A stretch of DNA of 34,941 bases from an uncultured Thiotrichales bacterium (GTDB taxonomy: Bacteria > Pseudomonadota > Gammaproteobacteria > CAIRSR01). The stretch covers positions 1-34,941 of the forward strand of contig CAIJYR010000088.1 in NCBI GenBank assembly GCA_903824965.1. Reading direction: 5' to 3'. This document shows positions 33,835 to 34,941 of the stretch, piece after piece. The position numbers and the translations under genes were made by a program. Each line of letters begins with the position of its first letter. Positions within the stretch are counted from its first letter, which is position 1. The notes under the pieces were generated by a model. That model saw nothing but the letters and a program-made list of their open reading frames with translations. It was not told the DNA's origin and searched no databases.

Positions 33835-34854
33835 TCAGTAATACAAGAAATCTTTAATTTGCAGTAGGCGATCATGCAAGGTACGCACATTTGACCATGT
33901 CTCAAGATCGACATCGCCGGTACGGAATTCTCGGTAGATGCCACTCTCTTGCAAGTGATGAAACACGGATGCACAATTCGGGTATGGTTTGAACCAATCC
34001 GCATAACGAGATCGAAGGGCAGACAAGGGACGCTCATCTTCCGATAACGTCTTTTCGTATTCTTTGCGTGCCTGATCAGGCTGATATACGTATTGGGCTG
34101 GTCGTGGTGTAATCAATATCAAGACCGATTTTTGGTAATCAGTCGTTTCTACGCGCGAAAATAAATATTGAAGAAAAGGAATATCTGCCAACACAGGCGT
34201 AGCGTTTCTGGTTCTCTGACCCTCTTTCTCTGAAAGACCTCCCAAAATCAGTGTCTCACCAAAACGCATAATGACATTTGCATCGATCTTATTCTTGCTG
34301 GTTGCGAGCTTGAGGCTAAAAGATACATCTCCACTCGGCGGTTCAATGAAGGTACGCTCCGCCGATACCGCCATTCGTAAGCGTCCGTCTTCTAGAAAAG
34401 TCGGAAGAACCGATAAGGTCACTCCAATTTGCTTCTCAATCCTGATCGATTCACCACCTACTGATCCCGATGAAACAGCAGCTGCATTAAGCTCTGTTCC
34501 GGAAAAAAACTGTGATGCCTGCCCAGCGAGCGCAATCAACGTTGGTCGCGCCAATATCTCGTCGCGTGATACCTGAGAATTGACAATATTGAGTGTATAG
34601 TTAATGGCTGGGACAGTAATCAATCGCGTAATTGTGGAAGTTGTGCCCTCTGGTTGTGTATTCGTAGCCCCATTGACCATGGTCTTGGTGTAGCTGTAGC
34701 CTGGCATGGTGGCACCACCGGGCACATTGTTCCCAAACTGTAGGTTGAGACCGTTCAGCAAATTGATCCCTTTGGCGGTGCCTGCAGTCTGCTCCGTATG
34801 AAACCCAAGTTGCCACCTATGACCACCATCAGAATCCTTCCAAGAGGTAATGGA
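33835..34854 (-). CDS. Secretin family outer-membrane channel, C-terminal domain (5' end broken or truncated)
   Basis: Secretins form the outer-membrane ring of type II/III secretion systems and type IV pili. The segment has the beta-barrel core: SRDEILARPTLIALAGQ, IGVTLSVLPTFLEDGRLRMAVSA, MRFGETLILGGLSEKEGQR, TPVLADIPFLQYLFS, VLILITPRPAQ. A C-terminal extension of about 80 residues follows. The usual N-domains are absent. An in-frame TAA at 34857–34855 closes the frame upstream; codons from 34854 to 34762 still read protein-like (WQLGFHTEQTAGTAKG) but hold no ATG; the first candidate start is TTG 34761. The gene is therefore either a pseudogene with a nonsense mutation or a truncated copy. 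The extra 84 bases to the window edge do not settle it. Confidence 0.75.
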   Translation of the reverse strand, partial: SITSWKDSDGGHRWQLGFHTEQTAGTAKGINLLNGLNLQFGNNVPGGATMPGYSYTKTMVNGATNTQPEGTTSTITRLITVPAINYTLNIVNSQVSRDEILARPTLIALAGQASQFFSGTELNAAAVSSGSVGGESIRIEKQIGVTLSVLPTFLEDGRLRMAVSAERTFIEPPSGDVSFSLKLATSKNKIDANVIMRFGETLILGGLSEKEGQRTRNATPVLADIPFLQYLFSRVETTDYQKSVLILITPRPAQYVYQPDQARKEYEKTLSEDERPLSALRSRYADWFKPYPNCASVFHHLQESGIYREFRTGDVDLETWSNVRTLHDRLLQIKDFLYY

Positions 34855-34941
34855 TTAATGTAGCCTTATAGTAATCAATCTATTGGTTGCCGATGGGGAA
34901 GTAAAATGGACGAGATGATTATAGTAACATATTGTATCTGC

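Overview
The window reads as chromosomal DNA of a Gram-negative proteobacterium, most likely beta or gamma, with gamma slightly favoured. The lipid A and KDO genes lpxK–Trm112–kdsB, RdgC, MltB, a bifunctional PBP1b with a TPR lipoprotein next to it, a DUF349 protein and a Trg/Tar-type chemoreceptor all fit this. An rquA homologue suggests that the organism can make rhodoquinone and so respire fumarate at low oxygen. I cannot name the species from the sequence.

Layout. 1–1460: three tandem, minus-strand copies of a small secreted or membrane protein family behind one recognisable promoter. 1463–5170: panC (-), rquA (+, own promoter), rdgC (-) and a secreted Ala/Pro-rich protein (-) with a clear terminator. 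5298–12906: a long minus-strand series reading DUF1134 protein, LeuA/CimA-type acyltransferase, mrcB (PBP1b), LpoP-like TPR lipoprotein, Atm1-type ABC exporter. 13199–16366: an accessory islet with an orphan AbrB-type antitoxin, an unrecognised 596-residue protein and an Rpn/PDDEXK transposase-nuclease pseudogene with three separate lesions. 16408–18969: a polysaccharide flippase and a group 4 glycosyltransferase (-). 18996–24016: Ste24-like M48 protease (+), chemoreceptor (-), small cytochrome c (+), and a PstS-type phosphate-binding protein (+) behind a multi-site PHO box. 24105–30100: DUF349 protein, mltB, lpxK, Trm112 protein and kdsB, all plus. 30432–31950: two secreted proteins of unknown function. 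32017–34941 (-): secretin C-terminal domain, pentapeptide-repeat lipoprotein and SBP_bac_3 periplasmic protein, apparently one operon.

Themes. Envelope building dominates (PBP1b and its putative activator, MltB, LpxK, KdsB, flippase, glycosyltransferase). The items most worth a second look are: the tandem triplicated small membrane family; rquA; a dispersed element at 8097–8240 and 20281–20461 (inverted) with similar ends but different 10-bp tandem repeats in its core; the phosphate-regulated lone pstS; the unknown 596-residue protein in the accessory islet; and the secretin–pentapeptide–SBP operon. No rRNA, tRNA, CRISPR array or intact insertion sequence was seen.
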